A model generated the notes under the pieces. The model made no database searches, was not told the DNA's origin, and worked only from the letters and a program-made list of their open reading frames with translations. The position numbers were made by a program, and so were the translations under genes. Below are positions 1-8,796 of a stretch of 64,000 bases of DNA, in pieces (position 1 is the stretch's first letter; each line of letters opens with the position of its first letter). The stretch comes from Algoriphagus sp. GTDB lineage: Bacteria; Bacteroidota; Bacteroidia; Cytophagales; Cyclobacteriaceae. Where the stretch lies: assembly GCF_013373065.1 (NCBI RefSeq), contig NZ_JABXIN010000001.1, positions 1 to 64,000 on the forward strand, written 5' to 3'.

Positions 1-864
1 CATTTTCTTTTTGGAATAGTGATCTGACATTTTTCCGGTGAATAATTGCCCAATCCCCCAGATAGAAGGATAAATAGCTGCCAAAATCCCAATCTTTTCG
101 TAATCAAATCCTAAAGAGATCAAATAGACTGGTAATAATCCCCATATCATCCCATCATTCAGGTTATTTACAAGTCCAGCTTGAGTCACTGAGCTCAGTA
201 CTTTGTGCTGAAATGTTGTCTGTAAAAAAACTTGATCAAGTAGCTGAACTTTTGATGCCGCACTTTCCATCTTCACAAAGTGTCGGGTATCATTTACCCA
301 TAGCCAGGTAAATAATAAACCCATCATAGATAGTACCACTCCAATGTAAAAAGGATAAGGAGTAAGCCCATAACTATTGGCAACAACTCCAGTCAAAAAA
401 GCAATGATTCCTACTGCTAGATACCCCGCAAATTCGTTGATACCCATCGCAAGACCCCGGTCTTTTTCTCCGACTAAATCAATTTTCATGACCACTGTAC
501 TGCTCCAGGTGAAGCCTTGACTGATTCCCAATAAAATATTTGCTGCAATGACCCAAGCCCAACTAGGAGCAAATATCAAAATCCAAGGCACTGGAATGAC
601 TATCAGCCAGCCTACTACAAGAAGCCTTTTTCGCCCGTATATATTTGCCAGCCGACCTGCATAATAGTTTGAAATAGCTTTAGTAATTCCAAATGCTACA
701 ATGAATGAAAGAATGGCTGTTTTGGAGGCTATTCCAAATTCAACCTCGGCATATTGTGGAAAAATACTTCGCTCCATACCGATCATTCCGCCTACAAATG
801 CGTTGATCAAGACCAGAAGCGCGAATTGTTTCCTATTTTTCTTTAATCCGAGTTCAGCATTCAT
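1..864 (-). CDS. MFS transporter (C-terminus truncated by window edge)
   Basis: Open minus-strand frame from ATG at 864 to window start, not in ORF track because no stop is in the window. Translation MNAELGLKKNRKQFALLVLINAFVGGMIGMERSIFPQYAEVEFG... is strongly hydrophobic, with an MFS-like loop GRLANIYGRKRLL. Confidence 0.85.
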   Translation of the reverse strand, partial: MNAELGLKKNRKQFALLVLINAFVGGMIGMERSIFPQYAEVEFGIASKTAILSFIVAFGITKAISNYYAGRLANIYGRKRLLVVGWLIVIPVPWILIFAPSWAWVIAANILLGISQGFTWSSTVVMKIDLVGEKDRGLAMGINEFAGYLAVGIIAFLTGVVANSYGLTPYPFYIGVVLSMMGLLFTWLWVNDTRHFVKMESAASKVQLLDQVFLQTTFQHKVLSSVTQAGLVNNLNDGMIWGLLPVYLISLGFDYEKIGILAAIYPSIWGIGQLFTGKMSDHYSKKKM

Positions 865-958
865 CCTTTATCCAACTTGAATACAAAACTGAGATTGTTC
901 GAATCCGAAAACTTTTACATTTGTTAAAAAAATGAGACTACCTCTTATAATCTCATAA

Positions 959-1534
959 TCATCTTTTCTGTCCTCGAATTCGACTCAAGCTTACCTGGGT
1001 GATCCCCAAAAAAGAAGCCACATGCTTCAAAGGAATCTTATGAATCAATTCAGGTTTTTCCTCCAACAGCTTCTCATATCTTTCCTCAGCTGTTAAAAAC
1101 TGGATATTCTCCAAACGCCTTAGCGTTTCTACAAAAGCATTTTGTATAAGTAGCCGAAAGAGGCGCTCCAAATCATGATGTTCATCAAATAGCCCAAACA
1201 AGGCCGCTGCTGGAATAGCAACTACCTTCGATTGCTCTAAAGCTTGAATAGCCTTATTACTAGGACTCTTGGTAAATAAGCTTTCTGCCCTTACAATTAA
1301 ATCATTGGGAAAGGCAAAATACTCCGTAACCTCGACACCTCCCTTTAGGTAAAAAATCCTCCCTATTCCTGAGACCATAAAATAAATCGTCTTACAGGTA
1401 GCCCCAATTGCCTGAATTTCTTCATTTTTATCATATTCTATTACCGTACAAAGCTCAATTAAATCAGATCTTGCTTGGGTAGAAATGGGTTGAAGTTCTT
1501 GAAAAAAGGAAAAGAGTGGTTTAAGCGAATTCAT
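959..1534 (-). CDS. Crp/Fnr family transcriptional regulator
   Basis: 191 aa; cyclic-nucleotide-binding-like N-terminus and C-terminal HTH (LKHVASFLGITQVSLSRIRGQ). Confidence 0.85.
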   Translation of the reverse strand: MNSLKPLFSFFQELQPISTQARSDLIELCTVIEYDKNEEIQAIGATCKTIYFMVSGIGRIFYLKGGVEVTEYFAFPNDLIVRAESLFTKSPSNKAIQALEQSKVVAIPAAALFGLFDEHHDLERLFRLLIQNAFVETLRRLENIQFLTAEERYEKLLEEKPELIHKIPLKHVASFLGITQVSLSRIRGQKR

Positions 1535-1715
1535 ACAAATTCAAGATAATAAATTGAGAGCTGAAAAAGTCTTGTGAAATTATGATAAGATTTACCAAGA
1601 GTAATAGAAATAAATCAATAGCGAACAAACCCTCTTTTTCAGATTTCTTATCTCATAAAAAATCCCCATAACTTTTAGTCCCAGCTGCAGCTTTTGTCAA
1701 TAGGGGGAGCATAAA

Positions 1716-1751
1716 AAAACAGCCCCTAGATTTAATTCTAGGGGCTGTTTT
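1716..1751. terminator. Perfect hairpin, bidirectional intrinsic-terminator-like
   Basis: AAAACAGCCCCTAGA-TTTAAT-TCTAGGGGCTGTTTT, 15-bp perfect stem with T-rich flank (GTTTTGTTTTT) and A-rich 5' flank. Confidence 0.75.
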
Positions 1752-1882
1752 GTTTTTCTACCTCAACTTCAACCCAAAACACTCCTCTTTCTGTTTTATC
1801 TTGTCTTTTCTAGCCTTTATATTCAAAGAAAACCCAGGCTCGCCTGTTTCGTTTTACTCATCAAGTTTAACATAATCCTACT

Positions 1883-2362
1883 ATGAAAAAATCCATTTTT
1901 CTTACCCTGTTTTTAGTCTCAGCAATTACTCTAATCGCTCAAGCTCAAGAAACAAGTCCAAGTTCCTCTCAAGGGGAATTTAAAGTAGTGACCATAGTCG
2001 AATCCATCGTACCTATGGGTATAGGTCGTTCTAGAATCATCGACAGTCAAACCCAAGTGGATGCTTCTATTTTTACAACCGAGCGAACAGATGGGAAAAA
2101 GAGTAATCAAAAAGAAATCAGCCGATCCGATATTAAGGTTGATGAACTGGAAGAAACCAAATTGCTAAACTTCTTCAGTGCAACGGGGATTAATTTCCAA
2201 AATATTGCATCCAATGATGCTGTCATCGCCTCAAAAATCAACAGCATGCTTGCCCAAGGCTGGAAACTTACCTATGTCACTTCCGGAGTGGAAAGTGATT
2301 CAGGAAGCGAAGATGGCCAAGGGATATTTATAACTCGATTATTTTTCTACAGAGAATTGTAA
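1883..2362 (+). CDS. Hypothetical secreted protein
   Basis: 159 aa with N-terminal signal peptide (MKKSIFLTLFLVSAITLIAQAQ). Confidence 0.7.
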   Translation: MKKSIFLTLFLVSAITLIAQAQETSPSSSQGEFKVVTIVESIVPMGIGRSRIIDSQTQVDASIFTTERTDGKKSNQKEISRSDIKVDELEETKLLNFFSATGINFQNIASNDAVIASKINSMLAQGWKLTYVTSGVESDSGSEDGQGIFITRLFFYREL

Positions 2363-2380
2363 TAACTACCTATTTCCCAA

Positions 2381-2410
2381 AATAAAGAGGTCATTTTTGA
2401 CCTCTTTATT
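2381..2410. terminator. Bidirectional terminator between convergent genes
   Basis: AATAAAGAGGTCA-tttt-TGACCTCTTTATT hairpin between stop at 2362 (+) and stop at 2416 (-). Confidence 0.85.
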
Positions 2411-2415
2411 ATTTT

Positions 2416-3984
2416 CTAACAACTCTTAAAAAACTGCTTCGAAGCTAATTTCCCTTCGATTTCCTTAGCAGTCTTGGTAATGGAAAGACCACCTAAATTC
2501 GTACATCTAAGTGTATTAGGGATACTTTTTCCAACCTCATACATGGTTTCGATGACCTCATCCAAGGGAATTAAATGATCATAATCTGCCAAAGCCATAT
2601 TCGCACAGGAAAGCGCATTGGATGCTGCCATCACATTTCGGTTTAAACAAGGGGCTTCCACCCGATTGCCAATCGGATCACAAATCATTCCTAGTGAACT
2701 CTGTAAGGCCATGGAGGCAGCAGATAAACTTTGGTTCAAGTTTCCACCTCCCAAATAAACCAAAGCAGCGGCAGCCATTGTTGCCCCTGAGCCACACTCT
2801 GCCTGACAGCCTCCAACTTCCGCGGCAAAAGTCGAATGGGCGGCAATAAAAACCCCAATCAACCCGGCAATCAAGAGTGCTTTTACGGTTTCCTCCTCAG
2901 AAAGTCCTAACGAATCGGCTACTCCCAAAACAGCTCCTGGCATAGCTCCACAAGAGCCTGCGGTAGGTGCCGCCACAATTACTCCCATGGAGCTTTTAAC
3001 TTCCATGATTGCAGAAACATACATAATGATCCGATTGAGTACGTCTCCATCAACCAATCGCTTTTCCTCCATCATGGATTTGAACTTTACAGATTGAGGA
3101 CCCAAAATCCGATCTTCGAAATGTGTTCCTTTTAAACCTGTCTCGACTGCATTTTTCAGAATCACCCGGATCTGTTCCATTTTCGCGAGCACCTCTTCTT
3201 CGGATATATTTCCACGCTGACTTTCATATCGAACTGCCAGTTCCCACAATGAAAGATTTTTATCCGCATTATAGGCCAACATTTCCTCTACAGTAATAAA
3301 GGGAACCTGGGTGTTTTTGGAAGAAAGAACAGGCAAGACTGGGCGAATTTCTTTGATCATATTCACCCCCTCTATTTGAGTTAATTCTTCTTTTAAAATT
3401 GAATCTATGGGTTTTTGAGCGGTCAGAAGAACCATTTTGGAAGTCCCGCTAAGCGCTTCAAGGCTATCCCAATCTCCTGCTTGTTTCAGGTAATTCATGA
3501 CTTGGTCCTGAAAATCAGCATAGACTAAAGTCATGAATCGATCTCCTGCCAAGGAAACCTTGGCCCCATCGATTTCAACCACCTCGATCATCCCCCCTCC
3601 GGTAGAAATGGCCACTACTTTATGTGTCTCCCAAGGATTTTTAAGGGAGATTTGATAGGCATTGGGATGCTTGTTTTCCAATTCAATAATTCGAATGGAA
3701 TAGGAAATTCCGGCTCCCTTTAGATGCATTTCGGAATCTACCAATCGCTCATCATGTGCCTCCCAACCCAGGAAACCTCCAAAAAGTCCCATATCCGAAC
3801 CTTGATCTTTATGAGTTGTAGCTAATGAACCCTCCGGATCAAAATCAATTTCAATGGAAGAAATCCTTCCTCCCATCAGATCATGACAAATCCGTGCAAT
3901 TCTCAGGGAAGCTGCACAGTGGGAACTGGAGGGTCCTCGCATTACTGGACCGACCACATCGTTGAAAATACTGGGATAATTCAT
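2416..3984 (-). CDS. sdaA: L-serine ammonia-lyase (L-serine dehydratase), iron-sulfur type, single chain
   Basis: 522 aa; SSSHCAASLRIAR, APTAGSCGAMPGA, GGCQAECGSGA and CDPIGNRVEAPC motifs typical of [4Fe-4S] serine dehydratases. Confidence 0.92.
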   Translation of the reverse strand: MNYPSIFNDVVGPVMRGPSSSHCAASLRIARICHDLMGGRISSIEIDFDPEGSLATTHKDQGSDMGLFGGFLGWEAHDERLVDSEMHLKGAGISYSIRIIELENKHPNAYQISLKNPWETHKVVAISTGGGMIEVVEIDGAKVSLAGDRFMTLVYADFQDQVMNYLKQAGDWDSLEALSGTSKMVLLTAQKPIDSILKEELTQIEGVNMIKEIRPVLPVLSSKNTQVPFITVEEMLAYNADKNLSLWELAVRYESQRGNISEEEVLAKMEQIRVILKNAVETGLKGTHFEDRILGPQSVKFKSMMEEKRLVDGDVLNRIIMYVSAIMEVKSSMGVIVAAPTAGSCGAMPGAVLGVADSLGLSEEETVKALLIAGLIGVFIAAHSTFAAEVGGCQAECGSGATMAAAALVYLGGGNLNQSLSAASMALQSSLGMICDPIGNRVEAPCLNRNVMAASNALSCANMALADYDHLIPLDEVIETMYEVGKSIPNTLRCTNLGGLSITKTAKEIEGKLASKQFFKSC

Positions 3985-4066
3985 GGTATTGGCTGTTGAG
4001 ACAATCCATTGAATTTAAGAAAAAATGTAAGGAATTTAGGAATAGAAGGATTCAGGTAAAAAATGA

Positions 4067-4201
4067 GGCTATCTCATAAATACCTTCTGTCACGTTGAGC
4101 GGAGTCGAAACGTTGTTAAATCAACAAAAATAGGCTTCGATTTCCTGCCTTTGCCGGCAGGCAGTCGCTCAGCCTGACAAAAAATGACTATTGAGACAGC
4201 C
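4067..4201. repeat. MITE/REP-like intergenic inverted-repeat element
   Basis: Outer imperfect inverted repeat GGCTATCTCATAA.../...TTGAGACAGCC; inner arms GTCACGTTGAGCGGAGTCGAAACG and CTTCGATTTCCTGCC...AGTCGCTCAGCCTGAC; internal palindrome CTGCCTTTGCCGGCAG. Confidence 0.6.
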
Positions 4202-4212
4202 AAATTTTTATT

Positions 4213-4662
4213 TCAAATAAACCGTGGCTTCTGAATCACCCGAATAACCAGGGAAACCATAAAGATAAGGATCCCATAGATGGTCGAGATGGTACTGTAC
4301 TTTAAGCCGCCGGCAATCATCGCTTGATTCACGTTGCCTCCAAAGGATTCGATTCCTTCAAACATCCCATAGAGTCCGATTACCTGCCCGAGAATACCAG
4401 TCGCTAAGGCAAATAGTCCTAACTCCTTGGTCCATTCTGGAAACTTGAAGGCTGAAAACACTACTGCAATCAATTGGAGAGTCAAAATACTCATGATAAT
4501 GGGCCCTCCTGCAAAGAATAAATCAATCATAATTTTTTGGTTTTGGTACAGACCAAAATTACCTCGAATGGCCTCGAAAAGGTAAGTAAAAAACCCTGCT
4601 AGACAAGTCAAAAACAGGATTTGAGAAGTTCGGGATTTAGCAAAAACGGCTTCTCCAATCAA
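4213..4662 (-). CDS. MotA/TolQ/ExbB-like membrane protein
   Basis: 149 aa, several TM segments; ALATGILGQVIGLYGMFEGIESFG resembles the MotA/TolQ/ExbB core. Start codon uncertain (TTG in track). Confidence 0.6.
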   Translation of the reverse strand: MIGEAVFAKSRTSQILFLTCLAGFFTYLFEAIRGNFGLYQNQKIMIDLFFAGGPIIMSILTLQLIAVVFSAFKFPEWTKELGLFALATGILGQVIGLYGMFEGIESFGGNVNQAMIAGGLKYSTISTIYGILIFMVSLVIRVIQKPRFI

Positions 4663-4679
4663 TTTCCCTAATTTTAGGC

Positions 4680-5387
4680 ATGTCCAAAAAAATCCGACTC
4701 GAAATTACCTTCTGGTTAGTGACCGCTTTTCTAATGGGGCTACTAGTTAAGGATGCCTTTTCCAGTTCACAAGGAAGTTGGTTAGCAGGATGCCTATTAT
4801 TGATCCCAACCTTGACCTTGCAAAAAGGAATTGCCTGGGCCTGGAATTTCTCAGGAATAAAACGATTGGCCCGTCTATTTTTAGTTGGTGTTTCATCTCT
4901 TTATTTAGCTTACTTGGCCATTGCATTTGTGTATTGGTATTTTCTTGGCTTCAATTCCGACTATTTCGAGAAATCCATCATTAATCCTGTTCTCTTATGG
5001 GTAATCATGGGCTTTTTTACCGGACTGTATTTTTTCCTTTTCCGAAAAAAACAAGAATCCCAATCCTTTCCTGAAACCATCAGCTTCTACAGCAACCGAA
5101 AGTTAGTCTCCCTCAAGCCAGAAGATATTCTGTTTATTGAAAGCTTGAGTGAATACACTTCCGTCCAACTTCAAAATGGGCAATCATTAAAAAACGGGGT
5201 TAAAATCAGCGAATGGACTAATCGTTTACCGGATTTTCTAAGAGTGCATCGATCCTTTTTAATTAATCCGGAATATGCGATCTACAAAGGACAGGAGATC
5301 GAAATCAATGGTGATCACATAATCCCAATTTCCAGGTCGTATAAAGAGCTTACCAAAGAGTATTTTCTGAAAAATCAAACTTCCTAG
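4680..5387 (+). CDS. LytTR family transcriptional regulator with N-terminal membrane domain
   Basis: 235 aa; N-terminal TM helices then LytTR domain (PEDILFIESLSEYTSVQLQNG...FLRVHRSFLINPEYA). Confidence 0.85.
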   Translation: MSKKIRLEITFWLVTAFLMGLLVKDAFSSSQGSWLAGCLLLIPTLTLQKGIAWAWNFSGIKRLARLFLVGVSSLYLAYLAIAFVYWYFLGFNSDYFEKSIINPVLLWVIMGFFTGLYFFLFRKKQESQSFPETISFYSNRKLVSLKPEDILFIESLSEYTSVQLQNGQSLKNGVKISEWTNRLPDFLRVHRSFLINPEYAIYKGQEIEINGDHIIPISRSYKELTKEYFLKNQTS

Positions 5388-5394
5388 GGAGTAA

Positions 5395-6231
5395 TTAGCC
5401 CAAAGCCACATCCAGCATCATCATCACCGCAAAGCCAATCATCGCTCCAATAGTCGACAAATCTGTCTCATTCCCCTGTTGGGATTCAGGAATCAGTTCT
5501 TCGATAACCACAAAAATCATTGCCCCTGCCGCAAAGGAAAGCGCATAAGGCAATAAATGAGACATGCTAATCACCATTAAGGCTCCTAAGACTCCTGCGA
5601 TGGGTTCGACAATTCCAGACAACTGACCATAGAAAAATGCTTTTCGCCTCGAAAACCCTTCCCTGCGCAAAGGCACTGAAACCGCGGTACCCTCTGGGAA
5701 ATTTTGGAGTCCAATCCCGATCGTCAAAAGAATCGCTCCCGTGAGAATTTGCGGGTCTTGGCTGACTCCATAGGCTCCAAAAGCAACACCAACAGCAAGT
5801 CCCTCGGGAATATTATGCAAAGTGATCGCTAATATCAACAATACACTTCGCTCCCAAGAGGTACGTATACCTTCGGCATTTTCAATCGGCTGCCTTCGAT
5901 GCAAATGGGGTAATAACTTGTCAATAAGCAACAAAAATACACCTCCTGCCAAAAACCCTATTGTAGCCGGAAACCAAGCAAAATCAGGATCATCTTTGGA
6001 AGCTAAATCGATAGCAGGTGCTAGTAAAGACCAGAAACTAGCCGCAATCATGACCCCTGCTGTAAATCCCAACATCAAATTCATAACCCGACGATGGATA
6101 TCCTTAAAGAAAAAAACCAAGGCAGCACCGGCCATCGTTACCCCCCAGGTAAATAAGGTTGCCAGCAAAGCAAGAAAAATAGGATCCTCAATTTTTAGCC
6201 AAGAAATATCCATGATGCCATTGTCGGTCAC
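5395..6231 (-). CDS. ZIP family metal transporter
   Basis: 278 aa; [18 protein letters not shown] and [19 protein letters not shown] signatures. Confidence 0.9.
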   Translation of the reverse strand: MTDNGIMDISWLKIEDPIFLALLATLFTWGVTMAGAALVFFFKDIHRRVMNLMLGFTAGVMIAASFWSLLAPAIDLASKDDPDFAWFPATIGFLAGGVFLLLIDKLLPHLHRRQPIENAEGIRTSWERSVLLILAITLHNIPEGLAVGVAFGAYGVSQDPQILTGAILLTIGIGLQNFPEGTAVSVPLRREGFSRRKAFFYGQLSGIVEPIAGVLGALMVISMSHLLPYALSFAAGAMIFVVIEELIPESQQGNETDLSTIGAMIGFAVMMMLDVALG

Positions 6232-6269
6232 TTACATGAAACCAAAAAACTTTTTAAAGAAATCAAATC

Positions 6270-6587
6270 TCAATTCATTCCATTTTCTTCAAGTTGATCC
6301 CGAAGCATTTTTTTGAGGCTTTCCAAATAGTCTTCCAAAACTTTTTGGTTGATCTCGGGATGGGATTCAGAAGGAATGGTTATGGGATTTTCATCCAATT
6401 TGCGATAGAGTTCCGGGAAATTATTCTCGATATTAGTCGTCAATTGCATGATTTCCCGAAGTAGACTTTGAAGCGTTCTCATTACAGTACTAATTAAGGT
6501 CCTAGAATTTTTTCCTATAGATGGATTTCCATCAATTTCATATAGTTTTAGAAAGCTAGAAAGATTAACTAAGAAACTGGCTGACAA
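6270..6587 (-). CDS. Hypothetical protein
   Basis: 105 aa ORF; charged C-terminus; no recognised domain; start uncertain. Confidence 0.45.
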   Translation of the reverse strand: MSASFLVNLSSFLKLYEIDGNPSIGKNSRTLISTVMRTLQSLLREIMQLTTNIENNFPELYRKLDENPITIPSESHPEINQKVLEDYLESLKKMLRDQLEENGMN

Positions 6588-6811
6588 ATATCAGCAAACC
6601 AGCTGATTGGAAGTGAAAACTGTCTACCCTTACTTGAAATCAAATTTTTCAAGTTCTAAAACATTTTTTTAATTCGATTTAGTTAGCTCAGAAACTTAGT
6701 GGGAAAATCTTAAAATGAAAGGATAAAACAGATGACTTGCTATTTATATACACCTCATCCAGACAAAGGCTCAGTTGATAATAATATTCCCCAGGAACCT
6801 CATCCTCAATG

Positions 6812-7465
6812 CTATTTTAGCAAGGCTAATCCCTCTTTTGCCGATGCATCTCCGGGATTGAAAAGCAAAACTTTCTGGAAAAGAACTGTGGCTTCTCTGT
6901 TTTTCTGAAGTTGAAGTTTGTTCCAAGCCAACAACAGTAATCCATCATAATCAAAGGGATAGAGATTCACCACCTTTTCCAAGTAGGGTTCTGCCTTTTC
7001 ATAATTCCCTCGGTTGTAGTATATCAATCCCAGGCGATAATTCACCAAGGTGTTTTGGGGATCGATTTGCAGTATTTTGAGATAAACATCTTCTACTTCC
7101 ATCCATTTCCCCTGAACAGACAGTGGCAGCACCAAACCCAGTTTAGGTTCTATGGCATAGGGCTTCAGACTTACCGCTTTCCGGTAAAATCCCAAAGATT
7201 CCTCTAGCTGTGAAGCTTGGTAATGCAACCAACCCAAGCGGAGGTTCATCTCGTACGAATCAGACTTATAAACAGTCTGAATTGATTGGATAGCCCCTTG
7301 GTAATTACCTGCATTTTCCAAGGAATAACTTTCCTGAAAGGCCTTTTCTAAATCTTCTTGGGCCCAAGCAAAGCTGGAGAATACCAGAAAAGTACCTAGG
7401 AAAAGAATCCCTATTCTAGAGGCTACAGAATGAGAAAATCGATTGAATTCGGCTAAAATTTCCAT
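6812..7465 (-). CDS. TPR repeat protein
   Basis: 217 aa; TPR-like repeats (VNYRLGLIYYNRGNYEKAEPYLEKVVNLYP); overlaps upstream gene by 13 bp. Confidence 0.85.
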   Translation of the reverse strand: MEILAEFNRFSHSVASRIGILFLGTFLVFSSFAWAQEDLEKAFQESYSLENAGNYQGAIQSIQTVYKSDSYEMNLRLGWLHYQASQLEESLGFYRKAVSLKPYAIEPKLGLVLPLSVQGKWMEVEDVYLKILQIDPQNTLVNYRLGLIYYNRGNYEKAEPYLEKVVNLYPFDYDGLLLLAWNKLQLQKNREATVLFQKVLLFNPGDASAKEGLALLK

Positions 7466-8796
7466 GAGAGGATTGCAGTTAAGGATTGAATAGAATAGGT
7501 TTTTAAATTTTGATCAGAAATAGCAGGGTTAGCTTGGAACCGACTGCTATTTGAAAAATTAGTAAAGTCCAAGGTCAACTTCCAGGAAGGATTAGGAACA
7601 AGCAATAGGCGACCTCCCCAACGCTGATCGATTTGATCAAGTCGATTGAAAACAACAATCCCCTGCTTGCTGATGTAGTTTTGGAGTTCGCCAAAGGTGC
7701 CATAGCCTTCAAGCCAAAGAAAATGAGTGAGTTTCAGTCCAATTTCCTGATTGAAAATTATTCGATTGGTAGATGCAACTCCGTCAAAACCTTGGTTCTG
7801 ATAGCTTAGTACCGAGTAGGTGTAGAGATTTAAATTCCCCATCGGGAAAAAACTCAATTGAAAATCTGTCTGAAGCTGATTTCCTGAATTGATTTTCCCC
7901 ATGTATAAATTGACACCTAAATCAAGGTAATTCAATCGTTTTGACAGCGCCCCAAATACCAACCAATCAAAAGCCTGAACCCGATCAGTTTCCACCTGTG
8001 TTTGGGGACTATTGCCAACAGATTGAATAAATGGAACATCATAAGCGAGCTGCAAAAGATGGCCTCCAAAAGATGCGCTCCACCCTTTTCCAATATAGTA
8101 TCCCGCACTGGCTACGTATTGCCAACTCGTTGAGCCATTGGTCGGGGTTTGAAGTGAAAGTCCGTTTTCCTGAGAGTAATAGAATTGCGTAGCCTGCAGA
8201 TAACTTAACCCTTGATACAAAGTCCATCGAGGACTCAATTGCAGACCCACTCCAAAAAATCCATAATGATGAAATCGAGGAATATATTGATAACCAATTG
8301 CCTCGACATCAGCTGGTCCGGAGAATTCATTAATTATCTGGGGATCAAGAGATCCCGTGTAATTATAAGCGAAATCCAGGCCTCTCAAAGAACCTCTTCG
8401 ATAAGTTTGTGTTTTACGTTTAAGTTCGGATGAAAATACCGAAACCAAAAGTTCCGCCTCTTCCTCTTTTCCAGACCAGAGATAGGAATAATAAAGGTAC
8501 TCCTTCACATATTCCTCCTCTTGATTTACTTCCCGGGCTTTCTCAAAATGAAGGGCAGCTTCTCGATAATTTCCTTTTTCAAAAAAGGCAATTCCTACTC
8601 TCACACGGAGGTAGTAAAAATCAATCTGTCGATTCAATGCCTCTCTGCCCACTTGAATCAATCCTTCCCAATCCTTAGCTTGGAACAAGGAATAGGTTTC
8701 GGAATCAACTCGGGAAACATTCCAATTTTCCTGAGCCTGAATGGTTCCCAAACCAGTAAGGAGAACGAAAAAAAAGAGGATTATTCGCTTTTGCAT
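7453..8796 (-). CDS. YaiO-family outer membrane beta-barrel protein with N-terminal TPR
   Basis: 447 aa; signal peptide, TPR-like segment, then aromatic-rich alternating C-terminal barrel ending in ...TAILSWKF. Confidence 0.8.
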   Translation of the reverse strand: MQKRIILFFFVLLTGLGTIQAQENWNVSRVDSETYSLFQAKDWEGLIQVGREALNRQIDFYYLRVRVGIAFFEKGNYREAALHFEKAREVNQEEEYVKEYLYYSYLWSGKEEEAELLVSVFSSELKRKTQTYRRGSLRGLDFAYNYTGSLDPQIINEFSGPADVEAIGYQYIPRFHHYGFFGVGLQLSPRWTLYQGLSYLQATQFYYSQENGLSLQTPTNGSTSWQYVASAGYYIGKGWSASFGGHLLQLAYDVPFIQSVGNSPQTQVETDRVQAFDWLVFGALSKRLNYLDLGVNLYMGKINSGNQLQTDFQLSFFPMGNLNLYTYSVLSYQNQGFDGVASTNRIIFNQEIGLKLTHFLWLEGYGTFGELQNYISKQGIVVFNRLDQIDQRWGGRLLLVPNPSWKLTLDFTNFSNSSRFQANPAISDQNLKTYSIQSLTAILSWKF

